This document shows positions 38,864 through 54,200 of a stretch of 64,000 nt of DNA, piece after piece (the first letter of the stretch is position 1; each line of letters starts with the position of its first letter). The position numbers and the translations under genes are program-made. The notes below the pieces were generated by a model. That model did no database searches, was not told the DNA's origin, and saw nothing but the letters and a program-made list of their open reading frames with translations. This DNA is from Embiotoca jacksoni (lineage: Eukaryota > Chordata > Actinopteri > Embiotocidae). The stretch covers positions 7,863,001 to 7,927,000 of the forward strand of contig JAKOON010000021.1 of the NCBI GenBank assembly GCA_022577435.1. The letters run 5' to 3'.

Positions 38864-41800
38864 CTATATTAAACTATTTAGGCATGTATTACTGTAAACT
38901 ACAGACACCATATTGGCAGGTGAAAGTCTGATCAGCATGAGCTTTGGTAGACCAGTATAATACTGATATTCCAGGGTTTATATGTTGGTTTTGTACCTTT
39001 AAATTTGACCATTTGCTTCCTGTCAGGATCCACCACTACAGACCAGTTTGTTTAACGTTAAAAGGAAACCTCGGTGTTTGTCTACTCACTGATTGTGATG
39101 GTGTCGTTGATTTTGAAGCTGCAGAGCACCTGGTCGATGTTTCTCGCGTGGAAGAAGCCGTTCCCTCTCACCACCACTTGAAAAGACTCTGGTTGTATGA
39201 CACACGTTGACATTTTAACATTTTTGACACGCATCCTTTGCCAAACAAAACCACATCTGATACTCTATTACTGTGTTCTACATGAAGCTCATTTTCCTGT
39301 TTAAGATGTAACGGTTACATTTCACACCTAGCGTGGTTAAATTGGCTCTAATGACTCGATCCACAGCCAAGTTCAGACCGAAGACTCGTAGTGAGACCGT
39401 TTCAGAGCTTTGAAGGGAAAAGTTGCAGCAGCCGACGATGTCGCCAGTGGCGAGAGGAGAACCAGAGGATCACCTCAACAATGTATTTGAGAAACAGTCG
39501 TCGTAAAAGTTACTCTAGCAACATCAACAAAGAGTCAGTATAATATCACTGTAGCCAAGAAGACCAGTGTTATCATCGGTGTTCCTCTGGGGAGATGCTG
39601 TCTCCTCTAAATGACAGAAGTGCTCTGGAAAAGGATGGAAAAAATGTACAAAAGTTCATGTCATAAATTTGCAAAAGTCCACTGGGTATTCTGTTGTTAG
39701 CAACCACAGGCCAAGTAACTCACTATCATTATCCTTATTCATGTTTTAAGAAGCCAGAAATTATATTTAAATACAAAAAAACCCTGATAAGGTGGCAGTT
39801 ATAAGAGACGTTCAGAGACTTGTTGCTATGGAGATCTTACGCCGTCTTGTCTGCTTCAGTTTATTTGTCCATGTGAGAACAAAGAACTGCTTCACCAAGA
39901 TAAAACTGCACTTAGTCTCCTAATGAACCACAATACAGTGTGAAAACATCATTTGCAGAAAATGGGACTAAAGTGCAATTAAAAAAAAAAAAAAAGAATC
40001 AAATAAAACTAATGCTGCTTATTACTGGTGGACGCTATAAACGTGTCTGATGAGACTGAACCTGCAGGACCGAGCTGAACAGAGCAGTGAATAACAGCAG
40101 GCCAGTGAATGCTATTCAGTGTGAAATGAAATAATTTCCCTCGTGGGATGAAAGTAAAATAAAAGGCAAAAGCAGATGTGAAAAAAGTCCTTCTGCTTTT
40201 TCCAAAAACTTTTAATCAAGCCCTGCTTTTATCTGTTCATTTGTGGCTTTTAATGTCCATTTATTATTGCTCTAATTGTCATAATCTTTCTCTTGGCAGG
40301 ACACTAAAGGATGCCGTCTCCTTGACGATTCAGCTGCAGCCAATCACACCGCTGACACTCTCTCACGGTCAATCCCTTTCATGAGTGATGTCATTCCCGC
40401 CACGGAACCACATCCCAGTAGATTTCCCTCAAGGAAACTGGACGCCCATATATGGTTGTTTTCCTTTTAAGACATAATTCAGAGCAGCGGAGGAAGGCTC
40501 CCGCTAATAAAATCAACACAGTTCAATGCTGGCTCCTGTGTCGATGACTCAGGAGGGACCCGGTTTAATTTGTGTGTGTGTCATTGAGAGTGTGTGTGTG
40601 TTTCTAACTCCTCACCTCCCGCACACACACTGGAGGGCTCGGCCGCCAAAATTTCAATGCAGGACTTCTTGATGATCTGGAGAAGAAAGGATAACAGGGA
40701 TTGTTTTACACTTCTGTTGATACTGGCCTGCTCGTAACAGAAAGGCTTTAAATATTTCACGGTTATAAAAAGAGATAAGAGCTCCATAAAAATGTTCTGG
40801 GGCTCTCGGGAAGTGGAGTAATCTAATATAATTCTTGATAATACTGAATCAGTGCGTCTCTTAAAATCTCATCAGCTATTCACACCAATCACCGTCAGCT
40901 AAACCTCTTCACCCAACTCTCAAATGTTAGCTTAGCAAATATAGTTCGGCACCGCAGGCCTGTTAAACGCTGGATTTTCCCACAGATAGAGCAACACTAT
41001 TATGCATGTAATAAAATGTATACATTATTCAGAAATGATACCGTTTGTAATACAAGTGTGCGTGCGATAAATCAGTTAGAGACCGAGTTTTCGACCAACT
41101 CCTGGAGCTGAAGTTAACTTAATGAGGTGGAGCTGCTCAAATCTGCCACTGACAGTCATTTCAGCTCTAAAAACTCTGCGGTCACTGGTTAGAAATAATA
41201 AAAAAAAAGCCTGGTTTCGTTTACTGCTTTCAGAAACCAAGAATCTACTGTTCAAACAAAATTAGGAATAATTTTGAATGATAAATCCACCGTATGAACA
41301 GAAAGCTTGACAGGTTTAGTGACATTAACGGAGGAGATGGTTTCAGCAAACTGTCATCTGGAGGGTTTTATGACAGAAAAGCAAACTTTAACAGAGCTTT
41401 TTCAACTTTGTTAGCTGAGGGAGAGAAAGTGAGTTCCTGGGGCCAAACCTGTCTGAGCTGTACTGAATATGTGTTTCATGAAGCCAGTGTAAACAAAGAG
41501 TGACAGTTCGGCCTGCTGCTTGGTAAAAACGTAAGACCCGAGACGGAGCTGAAACTTTGACTGGTCAGAGCTTCTTTTGAACGCCAACATTGAAGAAGTG
41601 GAACGTAAGCGGACGTATCATCTTGAATATATTCTTTTTACATTTACTAAGTGACTTTTCTGTGACTTTGCAGTCGAGAGTGTTTCCTAACGTCAGTTCT
41701 CGGCTTAAAAAAACAAACATGCAGGAGAGAAAAAAAAAAAACCTGTACGAATTCCGGAGAGATTTAGGTTTAATATGTGGCCGTCTGAACGGCCTGTTTG

Positions 41801-44800
41801 TGAGTTTCAGCTGCAGGCTGGTTCTCCAAACAGGAAAGAGCTTTATTTACCGAATCAATGACGCCCCGGAGCGCGTGGAAGCCGCCGAGCACAGGAAACA
41901 CGTGCTCGATGGTGTCTGCGATGGTGGCCAGCTGCAGGGGGAGAGAGGTACAGACAGGGAGGAGAGAGGAGAGGAGGAATTCATCCACAAATTAATCAAA
42001 AGACACAAAAATGAAAGGTGAGTAATTGGAGCTTCCCCCGATGGTTGATATTTGATATTTCATAACAAGCCGACTTGGCTTTAAATGTACAGGTGTGCTA
42101 TAATTATAGACATTTTGGACATGAAGAAAGTAATAACACAAACACACGTGCGCACACTGAATCCCGTCCACAGTAATGATCTCACATTATCCACAATCAG
42201 GTAATGGATCTACTTCCAATCAGTGAAACGAGAGGTTACTGATGGTCTGACACATTAAATACAGCAACCTGAATCATCTGAGGGTTGGATTTCAGGAAAA
42301 AAAACGATTGGTTCGCCAAACTGCGCAGGGGTCGCTGAATATAGAGTGGTAACAGCATTTCTGATGTTTCCTCGTCTCTGGAGCGCTGCGCACATGTGGC
42401 ACAGCACATGCACTGTATGGTGAACTGTTTAAAGATATTTCAAGTGATCATCAGCAGTGTTTCCTCTACCATCGTCTTGTCCCTATAAGAAATAAAATAC
42501 GAACACACTCATAGAACTGATGTTACGTCCAGTAACTGCGATTTATTTACTTAATTTCTGTGCACCCGTTTCATTTCAGCTCAGTATGAAAGTCGCACAA
42601 GCATTTTTTTCTGTCACTGAAAGCCGCGCTAATTTGTTGGTTTCTCTGCTCTGCTGCGCTGCATGTGGACACAGGTGAATGTTACTTGAGCTGATGAACT
42701 ACCCTCGTCACGTGACTGTAAAAAAAAAGCACAGTGTAAGCCTAAAATTGAGCCGTTAATGGACAAAGCTCGGCCTCAAACCGCTGGAAACCAGACCAGA
42801 ATATCAGCATTTTTTTAAACGCACCCCACCTGCCAAAGTTTGGGGAGTGTAAGTGAAAAGCAGCCGTGTGCATCTGCACTACCTGCGTCTCATTGAAGTC
42901 TTTGACACCGACGCAGTACACAATCGCCCCGAGAGATCTGGCTTCCTCTGCCTGTAGGAAGACACAAAGCAACAAGCGGAGTGAGGACCAGAAAACTGTC
43001 AGTCAAGCAAGGAGAGCATCCAGATGAGTATCTGTTCCTGGAGCTTTGTTACCTGTTGCTGTGCATCGAGGAGCTGATGCTCCTGCAGCTCTCCGTCTGT
43101 CAGTGCAATAATCACGCTGGCGGTACCTGGAAAAACACATTATTGTGCCGTGACTTCAACATGCAACTTATCCGGAAGTTAAGCTTCCCAACAAATGTTT
43201 TTTTTTTATGCTTACCAAAGTTCTCCTTGCGTATCTGCTCGTTTGCCTTTAACAGGAAAAGACACGTTTATTGTAAAAAGGTCAGAAAACTTTGATATTA
43301 AACTGGTTATTCAATGAACTTTAAAATGAGATTAAGATTGATTTGCAGTATAGAAACATTGACACATTGAAACACAGGCTTACACTCTGCAACCCGAGGT
43401 GCATGAACGTGTCTCCACCAGGAATCTCTCTCTTCAGAGCGTTCAGACCCTTTCTGATATTCACTCTGCACACAGACAGGACAACAGCAAAGAGTTGGAT
43501 TTGATGAACACTATTGTATCATACGACTTTGTGCTTCCATGACACTACATTTGACAAGGAAATACTTTATTTTACTGAAAGTTTATCTTCATATTTGTAG
43601 CTATTAGTGATGATAAACGAATAAACTACAATGCATTGCCAAAGATTCCCAACCTTCTTTGGCTTGTATCTTACAAAAAACCAGTGTCTGATTGGAGTAT
43701 ATTTACTCTCTATTCATATTTTTGCCAAAGTAAAGAATCGGAATACTTTTTTAACCACTGACTAATGCCGGCTGTGTTAGAAATTAAAGCTTAGTTTCGG
43801 CAGCTGTGATGAATGATGGACACAAAACTGTCTCACGCAGCAAAACTCACTTTTATCCAACAACAGCTACATTATGATGTGGGCCAGTTTTCAGCTTCAT
43901 GTCAGTTCAGAGAACATCTGCTTTTACTCAGTTTACCCTGCAGCTGATTGTTTCTCTTGCTTGAGATCCTTCCATGTTCAAATTATATTTACATAAAAAC
44001 ATAAATGCAGCTTATGTTTCAAGGTTGATGTTCAGTAATTACATTAAAGGGTGATGTTAAAAAAAATTAGACTTAACAGCAGACTATAAAAGACACAATT
44101 TACCTGTTTTCTGTCAGTTTCATGATGGTGGAGGATCTGGAGGAAAACGTGATGAAGGACATCCTCAGCATGGGACTAGAACAGGTAAAATGGAAAAAGT
44201 GATGATAAGGTCTGATGACTGTCAAAGAACAAATACAACATGTAGAGTAAGTGCTATAAACATCTCTACACCATCTGAGATTAATCAGAAACATTGAACA
44301 CAATGCTTAGTTACAGTAATAAAACACAAACAATACATTGTTTTCCTCAGAAACATAAAATAACAGTCAGTAATTCATCATGTGTTTCACTTTCACGCTT
44401 TGAATCTTGATTTTAACAATGGACATCTCACTGGAGACAAATGACTTCACTTCTTTTGAGGTCACTCCAACAGTCCGGTGGTGCTCGAAGCTTGTGAACT
44501 TTTTATATTTCTGCATAAATATAATGTAAGACTTCACAGTTCTATTTATTTTTTATTACTTGAGGAAAATGATTTAGTACTTATCTGGAAAAAGTATGTG
44601 AACCTCCAGGATTAGCAGTTAATTTGAAGGCGAAACAAGAGTCAGGTGTTTTCAATCCACAGGATAATAGTCAGGTCTGAGTGAGAGCCTTGTTTTATTT
44701 AAAGAACAGGAATCTGTCAAAGTCTCAGCTTCACAATACAGGTTTGTGAAAGAGTACAAATACACATTCAAAAGAGATTTCTGAGCTCAGAAAAAGAGTT

Positions 44801-47800
44801 GTTGATGTTAATCCGGCTGGAAAAGATTACACAACCATTTCCAAAGAGTTTGGACTCCACCAATCGACAGTCAGACAGATTGTGTGGAAATAGAGGAAAG
44901 TGAAGACCATTGTTACCCTTTTCAGAAGTGATCTACCAACAATTATCACAATGATGGTGTGCACGACAGGGTTGAAAAGAGGAAGCCACGGCTCTCCAAA
45001 AAGAACATTGCAGGCCGTCTCAAGTTTTCTAAAGATCACAAGGATACGCCAGAAAAATGACAGATGAGATCAAAATTAACTTAAACTTTTTGGTTTAAAT
45101 GGGAAAGGATTGGTTTGGGGAAAGAAAAACACTGCAGTGCAACATCAGATCCTCATCCCATCTGGGAAACACGGCAGTGGCAGTATCATGGTTTCGGCCT
45201 GTTTTCCTTCATCTTGGCCAGGATGACCTGTCATCATAGATGGAACAATAAATTCTGAATAATACCAGCAAATTCTTAAGGAAAATGTCAGTCATTCTAC
45301 CAACGAATGGTTAAAGAAAAATAAAGTTTTTGTGAGCAAAGCCGAGAGTGGAAACTGTTCTGTATGAAGATATGAGCCTCCGAGCTGATCCACAGTCCCC
45401 AACAATGTTTACTTGCTTGCACAAGGGGGTCACACCAGATACTGAAAACAAAGCTTCACATACTTATCCACTCACAGATATGTAATATTGGATCGTTTTC
45501 TTTAATATATAAATGACCAACTATGATGTTTTAGTCTCATTTGTTTAGTTGGGTCCTCTTCATCTACTTTTGGGACTTTTATGGAAATCCAAGGATGTTT
45601 TAGGTCATATTCATGCAAAAAAAAAAAAAAAAAATCCCACATAGAAACTCTCTAGCACCTCTTTATATGGATGATTGTTTTGTTGCTTTGAACGCAGCCC
45701 GACACACATCAGCATCAGTGGATCTGAACCCTCTGTGCGTGACAATACCATAAATGTTGATATTGAGACTGCGTCACACAACATTCAGATGTGGAAAAGT
45801 TTGTCATTTTTGTTTGTTGAAAAGTTTTATTTAGAAAGGAATTATACACACACTTAACCATCTGAAGCGAGACGTGTGTTGTTTGTGAGACACGGTAAGT
45901 TGAGGCAGATTCGCACTGTTTAAAACTTTCTCGTGTTTGTTTAAAACTGAAACTTTGAGGAGGGACGGCTCTTCGCTACGGCTCGACCGCAAAGCTCCAG
46001 GTGTTGTTGTGGCCTTCGAGCGGTACGGACAAAACAAAGCCACCCACGAGCCGGAGGGACGGACGTGAAATGTTGAAATGTTACATCTTTCTTCCACACT
46101 TACTTCTTTGGTGTTGAATTGCATTAAAATCATCTGAGAATAAAAGAGGATCTTCATTTGCTTTCGTAGCAGAAAACAGTTGCAGAATGCATGTCTGGAT
46201 GATTATTGATCTGACATGACAAGAAAATTCATAAATAAAAGGGATCAGCCTGCATTACTGGTTTTAAATATCAGTTGAAATAACAAAGAAAACTCAACTG
46301 AGCTCAAGTTTATTGTAGAAAATAGATCTGAGTAACATTTGGAGAAAAAAAGTTCTGAAATCGATACTTCTGAAAGGCTATAAAACGAATCACATACATG
46401 ACGACCTTCCAGCCTGGAGTCGCAGACGGTAACAACCCCACCGACACCAGGCATCAGGGCAGCTACTGCAGCCTGAGTGAATCATCGGCCCGGGGACGGA
46501 GCGGCTTAACACATGGCCGGTTGTAGCTCAGATTTGATTTTGCCTCGCCGGGGTGAATGCTGTGTAAAGTGTGTGTTTCTCTTTAGTGAGCTCCATCTCG
46601 AGGCTCCAGGAAGTCCAATACGATGCTACAAGATGTTTTGGAGACCTTCAATCTGGTTTGCAAATGTTTCCGATGTTACAGCAGGAATATTTGAGTCATA
46701 TTTGCCGGCTTAATTGTATGTTTACATGAATGTTTATTAAGTATCTCTTACCTTTTAAATTTCTCTGCTAGGTTCTCCACAAAGTAGTAGATTTCATCCC
46801 AGTGATCCTTCACGCTGCCAGATCTGACACACAGAAAAAGGGAGGAACACAAACATGTCAAGAAAGAAATTTGCACATACAGGTAATATTTCTTTTTCAT
46901 TATTTAATAACAGGAGGAAGTAAAACGTATTTCAGTTATTTTCATGACACCGTTATAAAAGCAGCACAGGAAGCTTCAGTTCATGGTTGTTAGCTAGCAT
47001 AGCTGCAAATGACTAAAGCACTCATAAAACATAATTTGTCTTTACAGTATCTGTGACTCCAACCAAATGCCAAGTTTAATCTATCTGTGGGCTCCATCTG
47101 GTAGAACGTTCAAGCAGGAAAAATACAGCCCTGCTAACCAAAGACGATGGGGGGTCGCATCATTATCGCCGCTGCACGAAGAATAAGCTGGATGTTTGTC
47201 AAGAAAAACACCGCCGTTAAACGTTGTTACATTCACTTTACTGTCTGCCGCCAGAATTCAAAACAAAACCATAGTTTCCTTTTTATTTAGTTGAAGGAAT
47301 ATTACTTTTATGCAACAGTTGCTGTGGCTAACGAGCACATCCTGTATCTATTACTAAACCTTCAAAGGGGGAAATATTAAAGCTAAATTTACGAAGAACA
47401 TGGACCTTCCTGTTCATTTAACACAAACAGCATTGGGGGGAGAAACTTAAAATAATTAGGCTGTGCGGTACATTAGAGAGCACTAAGTGTACTGGTGACT
47501 TAAAAGCGTCTGGAGGATAATTCAGCTCCGTCCTGCATCCTGAATGATCCCCTGGAGGAACGCAGGCCCTGGTCTCCCCAGGAGAACCTCCATAAAACCG
47601 GACTGCAATAAAAATAACTCCCTGGAGGTGAACTAATTTCCTCTGGCCAGACTGCTTGTGTGTGTATGAGTGTGTATGAGTGTGTATTTGCGTCAATGTC
47701 ATTAAGTGTGAAGATTACAGGAGAGGGCTCGAGCCACAAAGTGACCAGTCAGCAGGTCATCCGTTTAGCAGACGAACAAGCCAGGAGAGATGACACTTGG

Positions 47801-50800
47801 GAAATGAGCTAATTGGCTGTGGTCAAGCTGGAGGCTTGTTCAGAGGATGAAGGAGACTGAGGCTGACTCAATGTTATTCTCGGTGCTGACTAACTGATGT
47901 AACGGCGTTAGACACAGTGGTGACATGTTGCTGTTTTTCTGTATGGGACAAATGGTCAACACCAGTTTTTATCCACTGAGATTAGCTGGATTTCCAGATT
48001 TCAACTTTACCGGCTTCAATTTAGTTCACAGGCAGTCATCCAGGAAGCCAAATATATTCAGTAATAAGCCAAACAAACTGGCAGGTCATGTCTTTAAACA
48101 GCCGCTTTGTTTTAGAGCGATGGGAGAAAATGGAAAGCAAACTAAACACAGTCTCTGTTATTCTACTTTTACATTTTTGTTTTATCAGTTCCCAGCCCAA
48201 TAAAGGTCCAACTATCTGCCTGAGAATCACGTCTAGACATGAAAAACAGGACGAACTAGCTCTTACGTGTTGGCTTCTCATGCTTTAACCTGGTGAGAAA
48301 ATATTTATTTTCCTTACAGTGTATTTCTATTATGTGGATATTCGAATACACCGAAACCAAGTTCGGGTTTCTCGTGGAGTTTCTTTGGAAAACAAAACCA
48401 GTCACATGAAAACGGAAATGATTTGTGACTAATTGGACTAGTCTGCAATTGAGTGAGGGTGGTTATATACCCCATAGTGTTAGTGTTATTCCTTGGAAGT
48501 GGAGGGGCAATTATTGTATTTGGCCAGGCTTGGGGGAAGACACAGCTTGGGAATACTCTGGAGTTTCCCATCATGCCTCAAGACATTCAAGGCCTTTTAT
48601 CTTGCCAAACCAGAGTCTGTTGTAGACTCATGTTTTGGATCCTTGTCCACCCAAATTTTCTGCTTTTAAAGTTTTTTTCTTACTGCCCATATCATCCCTT
48701 GAAGTGGACTGTCAGAACTCCCAACAAACTTTCCAGCTACAGTACAGGCCTTTCAAGGACATTCAACATGAGACACAGTCACTGTGGTAACACTTACTGC
48801 TGTAATATAACTCAATATATACTCAAAGGAAAACAAACGGTTTGATTGCAGGGACTAAGGTAAGCTGCTAAAAAGGAAACGAGTATAACCATTGGACGAA
48901 CACTGCCAGAGTTAGAGGATCAGGTTTGGGCTCTTGTGGGCTTCCCCTGCTGGAAACATGTACTCCAAACACAACAAAATCATCCACTTTAACATATACT
49001 TATTCTAATTTTCTGTGTTCTCACTCATCCGGTTTGAACAGTTGCAGATACTGGTCAACGAAAAGTCCTATTGAAGCGTTTTTCTCGGTCTTGTTGCTGT
49101 TCTGATGACATGACCTGTTCCTCCCCACATCAAAGCTCACATTCCTGGGAGGCTGACTGAGCAAAGAAAAAGGACAAGACCTTACAAGCCAAACAAAATC
49201 CTCCCAAAATATAAAATAAAAAAAGACTGAGGTATAAAGAAGGAGATTTGGTTTGAGAGAATGTGCAGCGTAAACAGAAATAGTCACAAAAGGATTGCGT
49301 GCACACGTTCATAGACAGACGGCCTCCGACCTGAAGGAATGGCGGGAGCCAAAATGTTGTGCGGATTGTTCCATTATAGCAACAAGAGAAGAAAGAATAT
49401 AAAGTCTGGTCGAGTCGTGCAGCTAAAAGTCGTGCAGAGGTGTGGGGATCGTTTCTGAATATTTATTTAACATTCGGGTGAATCTGAGGACTCCCACGTT
49501 TGGTTTTTAGCTGCTTATCTTTATTTCTGAACCACAACGGCTCTTGTTTGCCTTGGAACAGTGTGATTGTCTGAGGTGGCTGCAGTCGTGGGACCGAAGC
49601 CTAGCTTGCAGTTTCACTCACCTGTCCAAACAGTGTTGGAGAGGAAGTGGGCCATTTTCTTCTATGATTCTTGATGAAACCATTTTATGCGGTACCTTGT
49701 TCCTCCCGCAATCCCTTGATCTAATTTTAATGATCTGAATTCAGCCCTGACGCTCAGCGGTTTGGGGTTTTGGATAATGAAGTTTCAGAGAGGTGAGAGC
49801 CCAACTACAGTTTGAAAAGTTATGTCAAGCAAATCGTCAAAGCCGAGCACTGGCGTTTTCTCGATTGGAGCGGGATGAAAACCATGTGTCTGGTCGTGAG
49901 CCGTTTGGGAGAAAAAGAAACAAAAGAAAAAGGAAAGACAGAGGAAGGGAAAGATGAAGAGTCTTATCGGTGTAACTGCAGTAAATTCAACTGTGGGACT
50001 GAGATAAATGTGAAAAATCTGTTGGCTCAGGTGTGAAGTTTTCTGCCAGAGAAAACATGGAGATGATTTGATTAAAACTCCAACTGTACGGCCCAGTGCC
50101 TGGCCTGCTTCAGCCGGCATGGCCAGCACACAACCAAAGCAAGAACTAAACAACCAATTAAATCACCTTGATCAGCATTACTGTTGGTGTGCCAGTGTCA
50201 CCAAATGACTAGTTTTGAATGGGTTTCATTGAATATCCATTAAAAATATTTTGAACATCACCAAGCAGAGGACTTCATCCAAGAAAAGAAACCTGTAGAA
50301 GCAGACAGTCAATTAAATCAGTCATGAACTACATAAAGGGTATAATATGATGTTAAAAGGACAAAGCATGTGCAGTAATCTGATGAACATAGTGAAGATA
50401 AATCAGTAGGAGAACAGGATTGTTATGCAGGGATTAGGAAAATCAGCAGCTCTGGTTGCATTTAAAACTGATTATTGTCATGGATGTAAAATGTTCAAAG
50501 TCTGGAAAACTTCCACTCTAAAGGCTGAAGAAAAGCTCTTTACATTTACAATGGAAGTTTTCCCAGGATACAACATGTCTCCTTATCATTCATCATATTG
50601 ATGCATCCTTTGGAAGTTTTTAAATTACCGTTACCTTTCTTATCTTTTGTCAGTATAAGGAGGGTGTTAAATTGTGTCAGAGTTTGCATATCAATGAAGA
50701 ATTATGGAAATGATTTTCATTTAATGTTTGTTAAAGTGGCAAGAACTGTTTCACTAAGTAGGTAAGACAGCCAATCAGCTGTAATATTGCTGGTTGCTGC

Positions 50801-51194
50801 AGCAACTTCAGCGTTACTGAGGCACAAACTAGCATTTTCATGGCTTCATGCAGGTTTCTAAACTTCCCTCTGCAGATGTGCGACGTCTTAAATGCCTCGT
50901 TCATGTTTTCTACAGTCTCAGGTTAGTTGACCAAAAAGTAGTTGGGATACTTGATTTTCTCTGCGGCTGCAGCAGCGGTGCAACATTCAAGGACGTGACC
51001 CTTTGTTTCCAAACAACTCTGAGCACTCAGGGAGGTATTATGCATAATTACTGCTCAGCGATGGTAAACAGACTGTGTGAAGGGGGGACAAGACCTGAAG
51101 AATAAAAACATCTTCCATCATTTTTAATCTTTAGTCTTTTTCTGCTGACTGGGTGAAGTCTCAATGGCCGGATGTGCAGAAAATGAGTCAGGCG

Positions 51195-51268
<74 letters not shown>

Positions 51269-54200
51269 TGAGCAATGCACAAAGTTGAGTTGGAGGAGTG
51301 GAGGGGGTGAGACAGACAGACAGACAGGAGAACAGGAAGACAGGAAGACAGAAAAGCAGTGAGTCAGAGACCCAAGAAGAGAAAACAGGGAAAAGAAAGA
51401 GCAACAACAACACGAAGCAGAAGAAACTAAAGGAGGATTCCTCAGCGTAATAATGCTGCCGTGGAAACGCACGCAGCAACGAGGCAGAACAGACTCCGAA
51501 GGATAAGAACTGTGTGTTTTCCATGTTTTAGGTCTTTACTGCAAATAATGTGTCCTTCACATTAAAGCTGACCGTTTTCAAAGACACGCCGTGATGTTGT
51601 ATACGGGCTGGTTTATTTCCAGAGCAGACTCTTGGCACATGATTGATCCGTGCGTTAAATCTTAATCTGTGTCGAGATTCAATTAATGTTTACTACAGTT
51701 GCATTATTGTTGTGTGGGTGACAATTGATTTACCTAAGTTGCATTGCTTTACTTCACAGTGGCATCCTCAAATAAAGTTCTGCACACTTGATATGAAGCC
51801 ACTCTGAAGCGCCTCTGTCGGCTTGTATTTGGGCACCGTGGTGCTCGGAGCTAAATGCTAACATCTGCACGCTAACATCTTCACAAATAGGACGTTAATA
51901 TTCCGATAATTTATCAGGTGTCTGCCATCTTAGTTTAGTGTTTTATATTGGCTGAAATAACAATGAGTAGAAACTAATGAACCTACATGGAACAGTAGAA
52001 AATACGGTGCCACACTTCTAAAACGCAGAATCAGGGAACTGTTTCGTTTTTTTTTACTGCCAGCAACTTTAGTGTTTTGGTTCAGTCAACTTGGTCTCAT
52101 CAGCAGCAGACAACTGTTTTCAGTCTCAACAGCGATAAGCTTTTGTACAGTAGATTCTCAGCACCACGTAACTAGTGACTATCTGAACTAGCAGCTCTGA
52201 GCTGGTGGAAACCTGAACAGTTGATTATTATTGACTATTGACTCACCGGCAAGAAACTCAGCTCCAAAGAAATGCTCCTGTCAGCTCAGGAAAAATAGGC
52301 AACGATTTGCTAGCAATGGTTTATAGCAACTCAAAGTAAGACGGTCAAACGATGTCATTGTGTTTACTGGTTGTTCCGATATCTCCAAGTGGCCGAACAT
52401 ATTAAAGAAGACCCGTGAGGAGAGACAACAAAAATGATGATATACGGCTCGTGCTACGTATATGTGTACGTATTATTTACTGGAGACGTCCTGCTGTACT
52501 GTTCGTGCTGTCTTCTCTCAGATCCTCAATCACATTCAGACAGAAGACAGGAGATAAAATGACTTGTTTCAGACAGAATGAACCGAGGGGTTTCATAAAG
52601 GACCACAATACCAAAAATAAGGATTCATAAAAAACTGTGAATTATGGAAAACTACTCTATCGGAGTCGCAGAATGTAAAAAAAATAATAATCTGAAAATG
52701 AGAAAAATAGGACCCATTTGATTAAAATTGCTTTAAAGTGCCTCCATAGGAGAAACTAGTTGATATAAATAAAGCTGACTGTGCTAAAGCTTCTGAAGTG
52801 GCCATTTTGGATGTCAGAGGATTTTTTTTTTTAACTCTGCCTGCAATCCTGTGAGGATATTACAGCTGAGGCATGTTTCCTTAATATTAAACCTCTTCAA
52901 CTGATTCTTTGCAAGTCACTGTTATTCTTCTTTAAACTCCCGATCAAGTCCCCTCCTAACTACCCAACAGGAAGTTCTGACAGGCTGACGGCATGTGGGA
53001 AAAAAGCTCAATCGGTCTGAAAGCTTCGAGGCTCGGCATCATTCTCACGGTTCAAAGTGTTGAAGAAGGAAAAATAAAGTAAAAAAAAAAAAAAATACTT
53101 TACCGAGGAGGCTGTCTGCCATTCCAGCTGGGCCTACCCACACCACCCCAGCCTGCAGCCAATGATGGCGCTCCAATTTAACTGAGTGGGCACAAGGATT
53201 TGTTTGTTTAAAACCACTAACCTACTTTTACAGCCATTGCAGAAGTCAAAGTCTTTACTGCGTGATTGCTGAGCTAATGCTGCGCCTCCATTCCAAAACC
53301 GACAGGAATTGTTTGGAAAAAACTTGTGGATAACGAGCTGGTGGAGAGTCGTTGGAGATGTGTGTCGAAAGAGTTTTATTTTTCAGTCTTTATCTGACCA
53401 CAAAGCGCTCTATCTCCAACTGAGGCCGAGTCGTGGCCTTGATCCGCTTCTGTTTTTTGGCCACGAGTTCTTGAAAGACCGACAACATGATATCACTTCA
53501 GCTGACATTTCTTCCTCCTGTAAACGCCAAAGCAACACCCTGCGAGAGGAAAGAGGACCAATCACAGAGCGGGTGTCATTCCACAGCCAGAACGTATTCA
53601 GACATTTCAAAAGTATTTACAGACTGCAGCTGCACTTTGCGTTTTCCGCTGACTTGGCTGGATTCAGGCAGCGTGATCCAAACGCCCAGTGGGAGCGCTA
53701 ACTTCTAACTACATCAACAACAACAGGCACTTTTTTTTTCAAAAACAAAGACAAGGCAGAAACGGCTCCGATTTCTCCGTTACCAGAGGATAATGTACGC
53801 AGACAAGTGCATCTGCACATCTGAGAGCGCTGCATTAACACCGAGACGAGCGCACAGAGTGGAGTGAATAGGTGAAGGGATGACACCAGAGATCAGTGGA
53901 AATGGAGAAAAGCAGAAAAACATTGGCAAGGCAAGAAATGGAGGCAACAGACCTCGGCTTGAATACTTTTCGACCTGCTCGTTACATTTGTGCGGTAATA
54001 TGATGCAACCACAATGCGTTTAGTCATCCATAAATCAGTTTACTCCAATACTGTGGAGTTACAATGTGCGACAACAACTGCTGATCCGTGCCCAGTCAAC
54101 CAAAAACAAACATATTTATGAGGTGAACATTAGCATTTTGGCCTAGAGGTGAATTCCTGTATCTGCCTTATGAAAACAGCCAAAACTTTTCATCTGGCAA

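Noticed and set aside
48314..48845. Coding remnant of a retroelement or retrovirus in intron 1
   Set aside because: Overlapping frames of 66-130 codons are present, but no protease, polymerase, integrase or envelope motif could be recognised.
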